Shown: piece after piece, positions 1-6,660 of the stretch
How positions within the stretch are numbered: the first letter of the stretch is position 1
Layout: each line of letters begins with the position of its first letter
From: JAAUQA01 sp036351435
Lineage (GTDB): Bacteria; Pseudomonadota; Gammaproteobacteria; Competibacterales; Competibacteraceae
Direction of reading: 5' to 3'
NCBI GenBank assembly: GCA_036351435.1
Contig: JAZBPA010000214.1
Span: 1-10,513, forward strand
Length of the DNA: 10,513 bases
The notes under the pieces: model-generated
Database searches by the model: none
The model's input: only the letters and a program-made list of their open reading frames with translations
Told to the model about the DNA's origin: nothing
Position numbers and translations under genes: made by a program

Positions 1-1
1 C

Positions 2-439
2 ACGCGCTCCATTGTTCGGCGGTGCGCATTCGCTATTCCAGTGTACTTGGGCTTGTTCATCATGCGGACTGCTACTGACTTTACCATTCCATTTCAATGG
101 CAATGGCCGTGCGAGCGCCTCGCAATGCTATTGTCGTTTACCTGGCTAATCGGTTCCGCCTTCGTGGGATTCACCGGGCGAACACAAGCGGTGCTTGAGT
201 TTCCGGCAATGCTATATCTTGGGCGTATCAGCTACGGTTTGTATGTGTTGCATGACTTCGCAGCGATCCCTGTTCGCCTGATTGCTGATGGGCTTGGAGT
301 GTCAGGTCTCAAATCCGGGCTGCCAGGATTTGTATTGATGTCTATCGTAACTGTGGTAGGAGCTAGTCTCTCTTGGTACTGCCTCGAAGCGCCACTAAAC
401 CGACTCAAAAAACGATACCCGTACAGGAAAATGCGCTGA
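2..439 (+). CDS. Membrane acyltransferase (acyltransferase-3 / OafA type), C-terminal part only
   Basis: The reading frame is open from the left edge, so the 5' part lies outside the window and the GTG at 41 is probably not the start. The visible ~145 residues are hydrophobic, with at least three likely membrane helices. They carry two signatures of the acyltransferase-3 family: LGRISYGLYVLHDF in the penultimate helices (family pattern LGxxSYxLYLxH) and a final helix followed by SWYCLEAPLNRLKKRY, matching the usual exit motif in which E-x-P-x-x-R-L-K is followed by basic residues. Such inner-membrane proteins O-acetylate or O-acylate sugars of LPS, exopolysaccharide or peptidoglycan. The substrate cannot be read from this fragment. 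The adjacent epimerase remnant fits a polysaccharide locus. The stop (TGA at 437-439) is normal and no terminator follows it. Confidence 0.8.
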   Translation, partial: TRSIVRRCAFAIPVYLGLFIMRTATDFTIPFQWQWPCERLAMLLSFTWLIGSAFVGFTGRTQAVLEFPAMLYLGRISYGLYVLHDFAAIPVRLIADGLGVSGLKSGLPGFVLMSIVTVVGASLSWYCLEAPLNRLKKRYPYRKMR

Positions 440-502
440 GGGAGTCATGGCCGCATTGCACACAATGGTCGAACGACTAAATCACAGCCTGGGTGAAAAA
501 AT

Positions 503-592
503 ATGACGGACAAGATTTTGGTGACCGGGGCAACCGGTTTTATTGGTGGGCAACTTGCGGAGATATTGGTGGAACCTGGGCAGGATGTGCGC
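503..592 (+). pseudogene. Truncated NAD(P)-dependent sugar epimerase/dehydratase, first ~30 codons
   Basis: The frame begins at an ATG preceded by a weak GGGTGA ribosome-binding site. It opens with MTDKILVTGATGFIGGQLAE, the first beta strand and the GxxGxxG nucleotide-binding turn of extended short-chain dehydrogenases. These include UDP-glucose 4-epimerase and dTDP-glucose dehydratase relatives. Family resemblance continues through the second strand (ILVEPGQDVR) and stops near base 590. The frame then runs on to a TAG at 704-706 with residues that no longer look like this family. A functional member is about 300 residues long, so this is a broken gene. Its tail overlaps an antisense transposase-like fragment, which is the likely cause. 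Which epimerase it was cannot be decided from the Rossmann turn alone. Confidence 0.7.
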
Positions 593-679
593 AATACCTG
601 CCAAGGAAACCCGTTCCAGAAGCATCCGGTCAATCAGGTCATCATTGCTGAGAACTCCTTCTTCGTGTTCCTTCGACTC
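587..679 (-). mobile_element. Probable IS1-like transposase fragment
   Basis: Read on the minus strand in one frame, this stretch gives about 31 residues ending in LIDRMLLERVSLAGIAH. From recall, the segment linking the N-terminal zinc-finger part to the helix-turn-helix of IS1-like transposases typically reads LIDRLLLERISLAGIARV. The match stops where the truncated epimerase reading begins on the other strand, so one breakpoint lies near 587-595. Upstream in this frame there is a stop codon and no visible zinc-finger cysteines. No terminal inverted repeats or target duplication were seen, so this is a scrap and not an element. The match is short and made by eye; a chance antisense resemblance is possible. 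Confidence 0.5.
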
Positions 680-722
680 AGCTTACCTGATCATGCCCTT
701 CTTTAGAGGGCTACTCTTCTTT

Positions 723-1664
723 CTACTTAGCTGTACTTTTATCCTTCCACTCCGGCACCCCCGCAACTGACCGCCAGTGATGCGCAATTTCCATACGGCG
801 AGCAAACCAAACACTACCCTTGCTAGCCACGTGTTCAAGGAAGCGTTCAAGTCCGGCAATGCGGCCTGGCCGACCGATTAGCCGGGGGTGCAGGCCGACC
901 GACATCATTGCAGGGTACTGATCTGACTCACGCCAGAGGGTATCGAAGGCATCGATGCAGTACCGCGCGAAGTCGTCGGCATGCACGAAGTTACCTCCGG
1001 CCATGAAACGCATATCGTTCGTATCAAAAGCGTACGGAACAACCACATGATTCCGGCCCGCAACTTCAACCATATAGGGCAAGTCGTCATTGTAGGCATC
1101 AGAATCGTAGAGGAATCCACCCTCCTCAACGAGCAACCTTCGCGTGTTGGGTGATGGGGCACCCTTGGTGTGCCAGCCAACGGGACGGACTCCAGCCGCC
1201 TTCTGGATAGATTCGACAGTCTTGGCGATTATTTGGCGCTCATGCGCTTCCGACATCCCGGCATGTCGTTCCCAGCGATAGCTGTGACAAGAGATCTCGT
1301 GACCACGGGCGACGACATCCTCCGCTAGCCAAGGTGTGCGCTCGATTGCCCGACCTGCCGCGCTCACGGTACAGGGAGCTTCGAATCGCTCTAAAACGTT
1401 CATGATTCGCCGATAACCGACTCGCGGACCGTATTCGAAATGCGACGCTAAACAATGGTTAGGTATTCCCTCCACCGGTTCGACGATCTCGTAAACGGTC
1501 TCGTTACGCTCGTCCCCGTCTGCCACCGATAGTTCCGACCCCGCTTCGACGTTTATAACGAGCGAGATGGCTACCCGAGCGCTGTTGGGCCATTTCGGAT
1601 CGGGCGGATTGTTGCCATAGCCTTGGAAGTCACGGGGATATGGGGATTCACTATTAATACTCAT
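723..1664 (-). CDS. PuuE-like polysaccharide-deacetylase-fold hydrolase
   Basis: This 313-residue protein is full length for the PuuE branch (allantoinase-like) of the polysaccharide deacetylase superfamily. Landmarks in order are an N-terminal YPRDFQGYGNNPPDPKWP (residues 9-26), a first strand LVINVEAGSE (35-44), GHEISCHSYRWERH (121-134), SPNTRRLLVEEGGFLYDSD (about 171-189) and SVGLHPRLIGRPGR (255-268). All are close to the PuuE pattern. In that branch the canonical metal-binding Asp pair of chitin deacetylases is replaced, as here (NVE in place of the usual DD). Known members hydrolyse allantoin or act on cyclic amide or acyl-amide substrates. No purine-catabolism gene is nearby, so the substrate is open. 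There is no signal peptide, so it is probably cytoplasmic. AAGG lies about ten bases before the ATG. The gene diverges from the secreted-protein gene at 1812. Confidence 0.8.
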   Translation of the reverse strand: MSINSESPYPRDFQGYGNNPPDPKWPNSARVAISLVINVEAGSELSVADGDERNETVYEIVEPVEGIPNHCLASHFEYGPRVGYRRIMNVLERFEAPCTVSAAGRAIERTPWLAEDVVARGHEISCHSYRWERHAGMSEAHERQIIAKTVESIQKAAGVRPVGWHTKGAPSPNTRRLLVEEGGFLYDSDAYNDDLPYMVEVAGRNHVVVPYAFDTNDMRFMAGGNFVHADDFARYCIDAFDTLWRESDQYPAMMSVGLHPRLIGRPGRIAGLERFLEHVASKGSVWFARRMEIAHHWRSVAGVPEWKDKSTAK

Positions 1665-1799
1665 GCTGCGTTTGCCTTATTTCGGATAACGACATATAGA
1701 TGGGCTAAGTGTAGTCACTTTGTCACTTGTTATGACTCACTTTTGCTAAACTCAATTTAACCTCGCCCCCGGATGGGTTGCGAAATCATTTTTTTTTAC

Positions 1800-1804
1800 G
1801 AGGA
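1800..1804 (+). promoter_or_regulatory. Ribosome-binding site fixing the start at 1812
   Basis: GAGGA with a seven-base spacer precedes the ATG at 1812. The in-frame upstream ATG at 1773 lacks such a site and would put about 13 non-signal residues ahead of the signal peptide. An eight-T run (1790-1797) lies just before the site. Confidence 0.65.
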
Positions 1805-1811
1805 AGCCAAT

Positions 1812-2243
1812 ATGCGCGTACTTACTCTAACGGCGGCGTTACTAATCACCGCAATCATAACTGTAACCGCTTTCGCCGAATCCGAAATCCCGGACTTGAA
1901 AGGCGAGTGGGTGATGACGCATGAAGCAGTGATTCAAAGCAATCACGCCGAGATGCCGCCAGAACGACACGTCGATGAGAACGAGGGCTTTATCAGCGTA
2001 GACTTTGTCATCACTATTGATAAGCAAGAAGGAATCAAGTTTTCCGGTATCAAATCCTCGAAGCAGAGGGAAGAAACCATCTCGGGCATCATAGGATTTG
2101 ATAACCGGTCGGTTTACATGGTGGACGACGATGGGATCATGCACTGCCGGATCGTGGGACCCGACAAGATGGAGCAGATTTACCTCCACGTTGCTGAACA
2201 CAGATCCGTGGTGGGACGAGGCATCATGACGCGGAAGCGCTAA
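1812..2243 (+). CDS. Small secreted protein of unknown family
   Basis: The product is 143 residues. I chose the ATG at 1812 over an in-frame ATG at 1773 because GAGGA lies seven bases upstream of it, and because it places a textbook Sec signal peptide at the very start (MRVLTLTAALLITAIITVTAFA, cleavage likely after AFA). The mature ~120 residues begin with a DLKGEWVMTHE segment. They then alternate short hydrophobic and polar stretches (FVITIDKQ, GIKFSGI, ETISGIIGFDNRSVYMVDDDG), as expected of a small beta-barrel or lipocalin-like fold. It has one cysteine, so no disulfide is expected. I do not recognise the family. The protein is likely periplasmic or released. It is transcribed towards the radical SAM gene, and a strong inverted repeat lies 27 bp after the stop. 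Confidence 0.7.
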   Translation: MRVLTLTAALLITAIITVTAFAESEIPDLKGEWVMTHEAVIQSNHAEMPPERHVDENEGFISVDFVITIDKQEGIKFSGIKSSKQREETISGIIGFDNRSVYMVDDDGIMHCRIVGPDKMEQIYLHVAEHRSVVGRGIMTRKR

Positions 2244-2270
2244 CCCTAACATTCCTAACCAGCAGCACAA

Positions 2271-2306
2271 CTGAACAACCAACTACTTGAGTAAGTGGTT
2301 GTTCAG
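2271..2306. terminator. Inverted repeat between convergent genes, possible bidirectional terminator
   Basis: CTGAACAACCA (2271-2281) and TGGTTGTTCAG (2296-2306) are perfect 11-bp reverse complements around a 14-base loop. The structure lies between the stop at 2243 (plus strand) and the stop at 2360 (minus strand), where a shared terminator is expected. Neither side has a T-run, so it is not a classical intrinsic terminator. It may instead protect transcript ends, act with Rho, or be a dispersed repeat. Confidence 0.45.
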
Positions 2307-2359
2307 TGTGAACCCCCACAGGGCAACGCCAAATTACTGTCGAACGGGGTAAGATCACC

Positions 2360-3517
2360 TTACAACCCTTTTTGAATCAGCAACGCCTGAGCAATATCAT
2401 CCGCATTTTCTGCTGTGACGCCTAATTCACAACAGACGTCTCGCAACTCGCCCAAAACCGCTGGATCGTTGAGCCACTCCGGATCATTGATCATGCCCAC
2501 GCGCTTGCCTATCTGATAAAGCCGCTGTTTCTCTGGGTCGGTGGCCAGAAAACGGTCGAGCACCCCCAATATCTCAGGCTTAGCTTCCGGCAAGCGGCCC
2601 TCCACTTGCGGCAGTAAATTTAGGAAATGATCACTGACAATCTTACTGTCGATACCCTGTAGTTGTTCCACGAACAGTCGAATCTCTGCAACGACTTCCA
2701 GATCGGTGCAGGGCTTGAAACGACCCGCTTGGAATTCCTCATCAAGCGCGGTGCCCGGTGGGACCACAAGACTGCGGAGACGAATGAAATCAGGATTAAT
2801 CTGGTTCAAGGCTGCGGCGCTTTCTATGGCATGTTCGCGGGATAATTCCTGCCCGCCCAAACCGGGCATGACATACTCGGAAAGCTCCATCCCAACCGCT
2901 TTGACCTTGCGCCCCGCGGTAATCTGAATAGCTTGCGTGCCGCCTTTATTAACCCGGGTCAGCACACTGTCTGCACCCGACTCGAAGCCAATATGTAACC
3001 GATTCAACCCCGCTTCGCGCATGGCGCGTAAATCCGCCTCGGATATTTTAGCGACAGTCTGCGAGCGGGCGTAGGAAGTCACTCGCTGCACCTGCGGAAA
3101 GCGTTTTTTTAGATGCATCAAAATCGCCAGAAGATTGGCCGGTTTGATGATCAGGCTGTTAGCGTCCTGCAAAAAAACCGACTGCATACCGCTGGCAAAC
3201 CAATGCAACGCCACCCGAAAACCCAGTTGCTCAGCCGCTGGCAAACGAGCCGCGAGCTGCCGCACAGCATCGATAGCAGGACCGTTGTTATCCTGACCCA
3301 AACGTTGCAAGGTTTCAGTGTGGTGGAAAATGGTATCGATGTCCTGAATCACGTCCTCTACAGAACGCAGAGAAAATCGGGTGTCTTTATAAACCGGGCA
3401 GAACGTACAGCGATTCCAGTGACAATTGCGGGTAATACGCAGACACAAGCTTTGCGCTTCGCTGGGGGGACGGATCGGACCTTGTTCGATGCCTTGATAC
3501 GGTTGAGCGGGTTTCAT
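2360..3517 (-). CDS. Radical SAM protein, function unassigned
   Basis: The product is 385 residues. The cluster-binding motif is at C32, C37 and C40 (NCHWNRCTFCPVYKD), a C-x4-C-x2-C spacing seen in some COG1032/Elp3-like radical SAM proteins, followed by the usual aromatic residues. Further radical SAM barrel landmarks are the LRAMREAGLNRLHIGFESGAD strand-helix (around 165-185) and YVMPGLGG (around 216-223), together the SAM-contacting GxE and glycine-rich segments. After about residue 260 comes a helical C-terminal part without extra cysteine clusters, cobalamin-binding or TRAM domains. The protein would cleave S-adenosylmethionine to start a radical reaction in the cytoplasm; the substrate is unknown. 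AAGG six bases before the ATG is a good ribosome-binding site. It starts 29 bp after the kinase stop, so it is probably the last gene of the five-gene array. Confidence 0.85.
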   Translation of the reverse strand: MKPAQPYQGIEQGPIRPPSEAQSLCLRITRNCHWNRCTFCPVYKDTRFSLRSVEDVIQDIDTIFHHTETLQRLGQDNNGPAIDAVRQLAARLPAAEQLGFRVALHWFASGMQSVFLQDANSLIIKPANLLAILMHLKKRFPQVQRVTSYARSQTVAKISEADLRAMREAGLNRLHIGFESGADSVLTRVNKGGTQAIQITAGRKVKAVGMELSEYVMPGLGGQELSREHAIESAAALNQINPDFIRLRSLVVPPGTALDEEFQAGRFKPCTDLEVVAEIRLFVEQLQGIDSKIVSDHFLNLLPQVEGRLPEAKPEILGVLDRFLATDPEKQRLYQIGKRVGMINDPEWLNDPAVLGELRDVCCELGVTAENADDIAQALLIQKGL

Positions 3518-3546
3518 CGGTAAACCTTACGAGTCATTTTTTGCCT

Positions 3547-6054
3547 TCAATTATCGGTGATTGTAATCCCTAAACCGGCCATGACCTGAATCAGCGTCTG
3601 TGACGCATCGACAAACTGTAGCTTGTTGATCTGTTGGCCCACAGGCTCAAGCTGGTGTCGGATTTGGGGATCTGTGGTTTGTGCTATCAACGTGGCGAAC
3701 CGGGTTCTGGCCTTGAGATCGCGTTCAGCGAGCAGTTTCGCCAAAACAAGTATCTGATCTGTCCATACCGCCTGAGACACCGGCGCTTCCTGGAGCGGTT
3801 GAGAATCATCAGGCAGCTCAGCGTTTTCAGGTTTATTTCTTTCCCCGCCTTCCACATCCAATCGACGAATACTCTCTATCGCTCTGCGCAATTCAATTTC
3901 CGCATCGTTTAAATACTGAGGAATAGATTCGGACTGATCAAGCATCGCTCGTTCCAAACGCCGCATGGCCTGCTCCAAAACTACCGCAGAGAGATTTCCG
4001 GCGACCCCAGCTAAGGCGTGTGCCTGCTGTATCGCCTGTTCATTATCGCCATTATTTAAAGCTGTCCGAAGGGTAGACAACACGGCGCCGTAGCGGGCCG
4101 GAAACTGCACTAATAGCCGCCGGTAGAGTGCCTCGTTCCCGCCAACGCGCCGCAAACCCGCCGCCAGATCAAAGCCGGTCATCGCTTCAGGTAGCGAAGA
4201 CCCGACGTTGTTATTCTGCGGTGGCAAAGTGTCAGTCTCAGTGGCTGAATCAACCACCGTTGCTTCAGCATTCACTGGCGCATGTTTAACCCAATGCTGC
4301 AAGGTCCGGTACATGGCTGGCACGTCAATCGGCTTGGCCAAATAATCATTCATTCCGGCGGCCAGGCAACGTTCTCGCTCTCCAGACAGCACATTGGCGG
4401 TCATCGCAATAATCGGTAATTCGGCGCAACGGGGATCGGCCCTGAGCTGCCGAGTCGCTTGATAACCGTCCAACACCGGCATCTGCAAATCCATTAACAC
4501 CACATCAAAACCACTGGGATTAGCCTGCACTTTTTGCACCGCTTCCTGTCCGTTGTTGGCGAACTGCACTTTAAGCCCAGCCTGCAATAGGATCTCACCG
4601 GCCACTTCTTGATTGAGCGGCTGATCTTCTACCAGCAACACCCGTGCACCTCGAAGCTTTGTCGTTCCCTCCAGATCGAGAATAGGTTCCTCAGTCGATT
4701 TCACTTCGGATGCCTCAGCATGACCGAAGGCAGCAGTAAAGCGAAACACGCTGCCTTGACCAGCGTTACTAGTGACCTCAATCCGTCCGCCCATCATCTC
4801 TACCAGTCGCTGACTAATTGCGAGGCCCAGTCCGGTTCCACCGAACCGGCGAGTGATTGAGGAATCCGCCTGACTGAACAACTGAAACAGCTTGTCGTGC
4901 TGCTCCGGGGTAATGCCGATGCCGGTATCCCGCACCGAGAATTCCAGAATAGTTTGCTCTGGAGACTGTGCTATCGCTCGAACAGAAACCTCAACTTCAC
5001 CCTGCTCGGTGAACTTGACTGCATTACCCACTAAATTTAGCAACACCTGTCCCAAGCGGTCGGGATCACCGCGTAAGTATTTCGGGACCTGCGCCTCCTC
5101 GTGAAACTCCAGCATCAGTCCTTTTTCGACCGCCCGAAAACCCACCACACTGCGGGTCCGATCCAATACTGCGTACAAATCGAAGGGTGTGATTTCAAGC
5201 TCTACATGGCCAACCTCGATCTTGGAAAAATCCAGAATATCGTTGATGACCGTCAGTAAAGAATGTGCCGAGTGTTCCATCTTGGTTAATTGCGCCCTTA
5301 ACTTTGGCGGCAAGTTGTCCTGCTGAGCTAGATAGAGCAAACCCTGAATGGCGTTGATCGGAGTACGGATTTCGTGACTCATATTAGCCAGGAACTGGCT
5401 TTTGGCCTGACTGGCCTCTTTCGCTTCCTTCTCCGCCCGCCTTCTCTCCAGCACTTCCCGCTGCAACCGACGCCCCAAGGCAAACACCCAGCGCCACACC
5501 GCTAGCAAAAACACCAGAATCAGCAGGGATTCAATGATCAGGGTCCGACGGATGTCCTGTTCCAATAGTCGGAAAAACTCTGGGCTGACAAAAAAGCGTG
5601 CAATGCCTAGCAACTCATCGGTCAACGGCGAGTAAAGCGGCACTTCGATTTTGAAACAATCAAGGCGGTCAGTTAAGCCGCGTTTTAAATCTAAAACACC
5701 CTCATCGGCAGAAACTGTCTCGTAATCCAACTCTAGAGCTAGCCCGACAACAAACGGCTGACCGGTGGTTGGATCGGTGGCAAGCAGTATCTTATCCATT
5801 GCTGCCGTTACCTGGCTAACTGAAACAGTATCGCCCCGGGGTTGCAGCACTTCCGCTAGAGGTACGGCTTGTGCCCGCGCCACCAGCTTGGCATTGGCTT
5901 CCGCCGCCACTAATAATCGCGGTTGTAACAACACGAACCAATACACGGCCGTTAATCCCGCCACCGCCACCGCCAACAGGATGAACGACAGGGTGAGTTG
6001 GGAAACAATCCGGTCAGTTTGCCGCCTGGAGTGTATGTTAGTGCGGTTAATCAT
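3547..6054 (-). CDS. Hybrid sensor histidine kinase (HisKA-HATPase-REC-Hpt)
   Basis: The product is 835 residues. Membrane helices at about 16-43 and 171-193 enclose a ~125-residue periplasmic sensor of unclear family. A charged coiled coil (194-218) with no evident HAMP leads into HisKA, with phospho-acceptor H227 (NMSHEIRTP). HATPase follows: N box LVGNAVKF with N344, G1 box DTGIG at 376-380, and GGTGLGLAIS from 405. The REC domain spans ~470-590, with E476/D477, phospho-acceptor D522 (LMDLQMP), T552 and K574. An Hpt-like domain (~625-735) has H679 in AHALAGVAGNL, where the Lys usual after the His is Ala. A further helical domain (~760-830) resembles Hpt but lacks the His. The start overlaps the upstream gene by 8 bp and has AAGGTGG nine bases upstream. 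There is no DNA-binding output, so phosphate must go to another protein; the REC-GGDEF protein encoded in the same array is the obvious candidate. Confidence 0.92.
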   Translation of the reverse strand: MINRTNIHSRRQTDRIVSQLTLSFILLAVAVAGLTAVYWFVLLQPRLLVAAEANAKLVARAQAVPLAEVLQPRGDTVSVSQVTAAMDKILLATDPTTGQPFVVGLALELDYETVSADEGVLDLKRGLTDRLDCFKIEVPLYSPLTDELLGIARFFVSPEFFRLLEQDIRRTLIIESLLILVFLLAVWRWVFALGRRLQREVLERRRAEKEAKEASQAKSQFLANMSHEIRTPINAIQGLLYLAQQDNLPPKLRAQLTKMEHSAHSLLTVINDILDFSKIEVGHVELEITPFDLYAVLDRTRSVVGFRAVEKGLMLEFHEEAQVPKYLRGDPDRLGQVLLNLVGNAVKFTEQGEVEVSVRAIAQSPEQTILEFSVRDTGIGITPEQHDKLFQLFSQADSSITRRFGGTGLGLAISQRLVEMMGGRIEVTSNAGQGSVFRFTAAFGHAEASEVKSTEEPILDLEGTTKLRGARVLLVEDQPLNQEVAGEILLQAGLKVQFANNGQEAVQKVQANPSGFDVVLMDLQMPVLDGYQATRQLRADPRCAELPIIAMTANVLSGERERCLAAGMNDYLAKPIDVPAMYRTLQHWVKHAPVNAEATVVDSATETDTLPPQNNNVGSSLPEAMTGFDLAAGLRRVGGNEALYRRLLVQFPARYGAVLSTLRTALNNGDNEQAIQQAHALAGVAGNLSAVVLEQAMRRLERAMLDQSESIPQYLNDAEIELRRAIESIRRLDVEGGERNKPENAELPDDSQPLQEAPVSQAVWTDQILVLAKLLAERDLKARTRFATLIAQTTDPQIRHQLEPVGQQINKLQFVDASQTLIQVMAGLGITITDN

Positions 6055-6658
6055 AGATTTTGGCCACCTTGAGTAGGAGGCTTTTTAGTTGAATCCCGGA
6101 TCGTTCCAAAGTAATCCGGTTGATATACGGTCTCACGCGCACCCCTAGAGCAAAACCAGCTAGGGCTCCGTTTTCCACATCGCCCACGAAGGGTGAAAAC
6201 ACAATGCGTTGATGATCAATACCGTACCGAATTACCTTTTCCAAAAAGGGTTTCGGCAGTGTCTGCACCAGATAAATGGCCGCTGGTACTTGCAGCTGCA
6301 AGACTTCAAGATCGGCTATATCAATGAGGGTAATTTGAAGAGAATAATTTTTGATCTTTCCTTGCCGGTCGCCTCGCCCTGATTCTTTTAACGCTTTGGC
6401 AAATGCTTCGGCTTGGTTTCGGTCGTTCCGGTAAATCAGCGCCAAGTCCAACTGGCCATTGGCATTGACCTTCTCTGCCAGATTCTGATCCGCCGCCAGC
6501 AGAGTGCGAAACAACCGTAACCCGATCTGAACTCGTTGCTCCTGCGGACTACCTAGCGCGATTTGATAAACGGTCAGACAACTCAGCAAAATCCCCAGCA
6601 ACAGCAAACAGCGGTTGGCTGAAGAACCCAGCATGAGGTAACGGCTATCGCGGTCCAC
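6047..6658 (-). CDS. Probable YfiR-like (DUF4154-type) periplasmic protein
   Basis: The product is 203 residues from a GTG only two bases after the receptor stop. An ATG at 6634 (residue 9) is an alternative start and would give a more compact signal peptide. A hydrophobic helix CLLLLGILLSCLTVYQIAL (about 17-36) is a signal peptide or anchor. The body (LDLALIYRNDRNQAEAFAKALKE, then PAAIYLVQTL) has the alternating alpha/beta look of DUF4154/YfiR. The end, VRPYINRITLERSGIQLKSL followed by LLKVAKIYD, resembles the closing YfiR pattern of an Asn-containing strand followed by a G-[IL]-x-L-x-S-x-L-L-x-[LV]-A helix. YfiR is a periplasmic repressor of an inner-membrane diguanylate cyclase. Here the partner would be the kinase, whose gene overlaps this one by 8 bp. 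The family call is by eye and not certain. Confidence 0.6.
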   Translation of the reverse strand: MDRDSRYLMLGSSANRCLLLLGILLSCLTVYQIALGSPQEQRVQIGLRLFRTLLAADQNLAEKVNANGQLDLALIYRNDRNQAEAFAKALKESGRGDRQGKIKNYSLQITLIDIADLEVLQLQVPAAIYLVQTLPKPFLEKVIRYGIDHQRIVFSPFVGDVENGALAGFALGVRVRPYINRITLERSGIQLKSLLLKVAKIYD

Positions 6659-6660
6659 CG

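Noticed and set aside
695..711. Hairpin GCCCT/AGGGC as a terminator for the minus-strand hydrolase
   Set aside because: The stem is only 5 bp with a 7-base loop and no T-run follows in the minus direction.
1842..2282. 146-codon minus-strand reading frame
   Set aside because: It is antisense to the secreted-protein gene, which has a signal peptide and a good ribosome-binding site. The antisense product has no coherent features.
3113..3523. 136-codon plus-strand reading frame
   Set aside because: It is antisense to the radical SAM N-terminus, has no ribosome-binding site and shows no recognisable motif.
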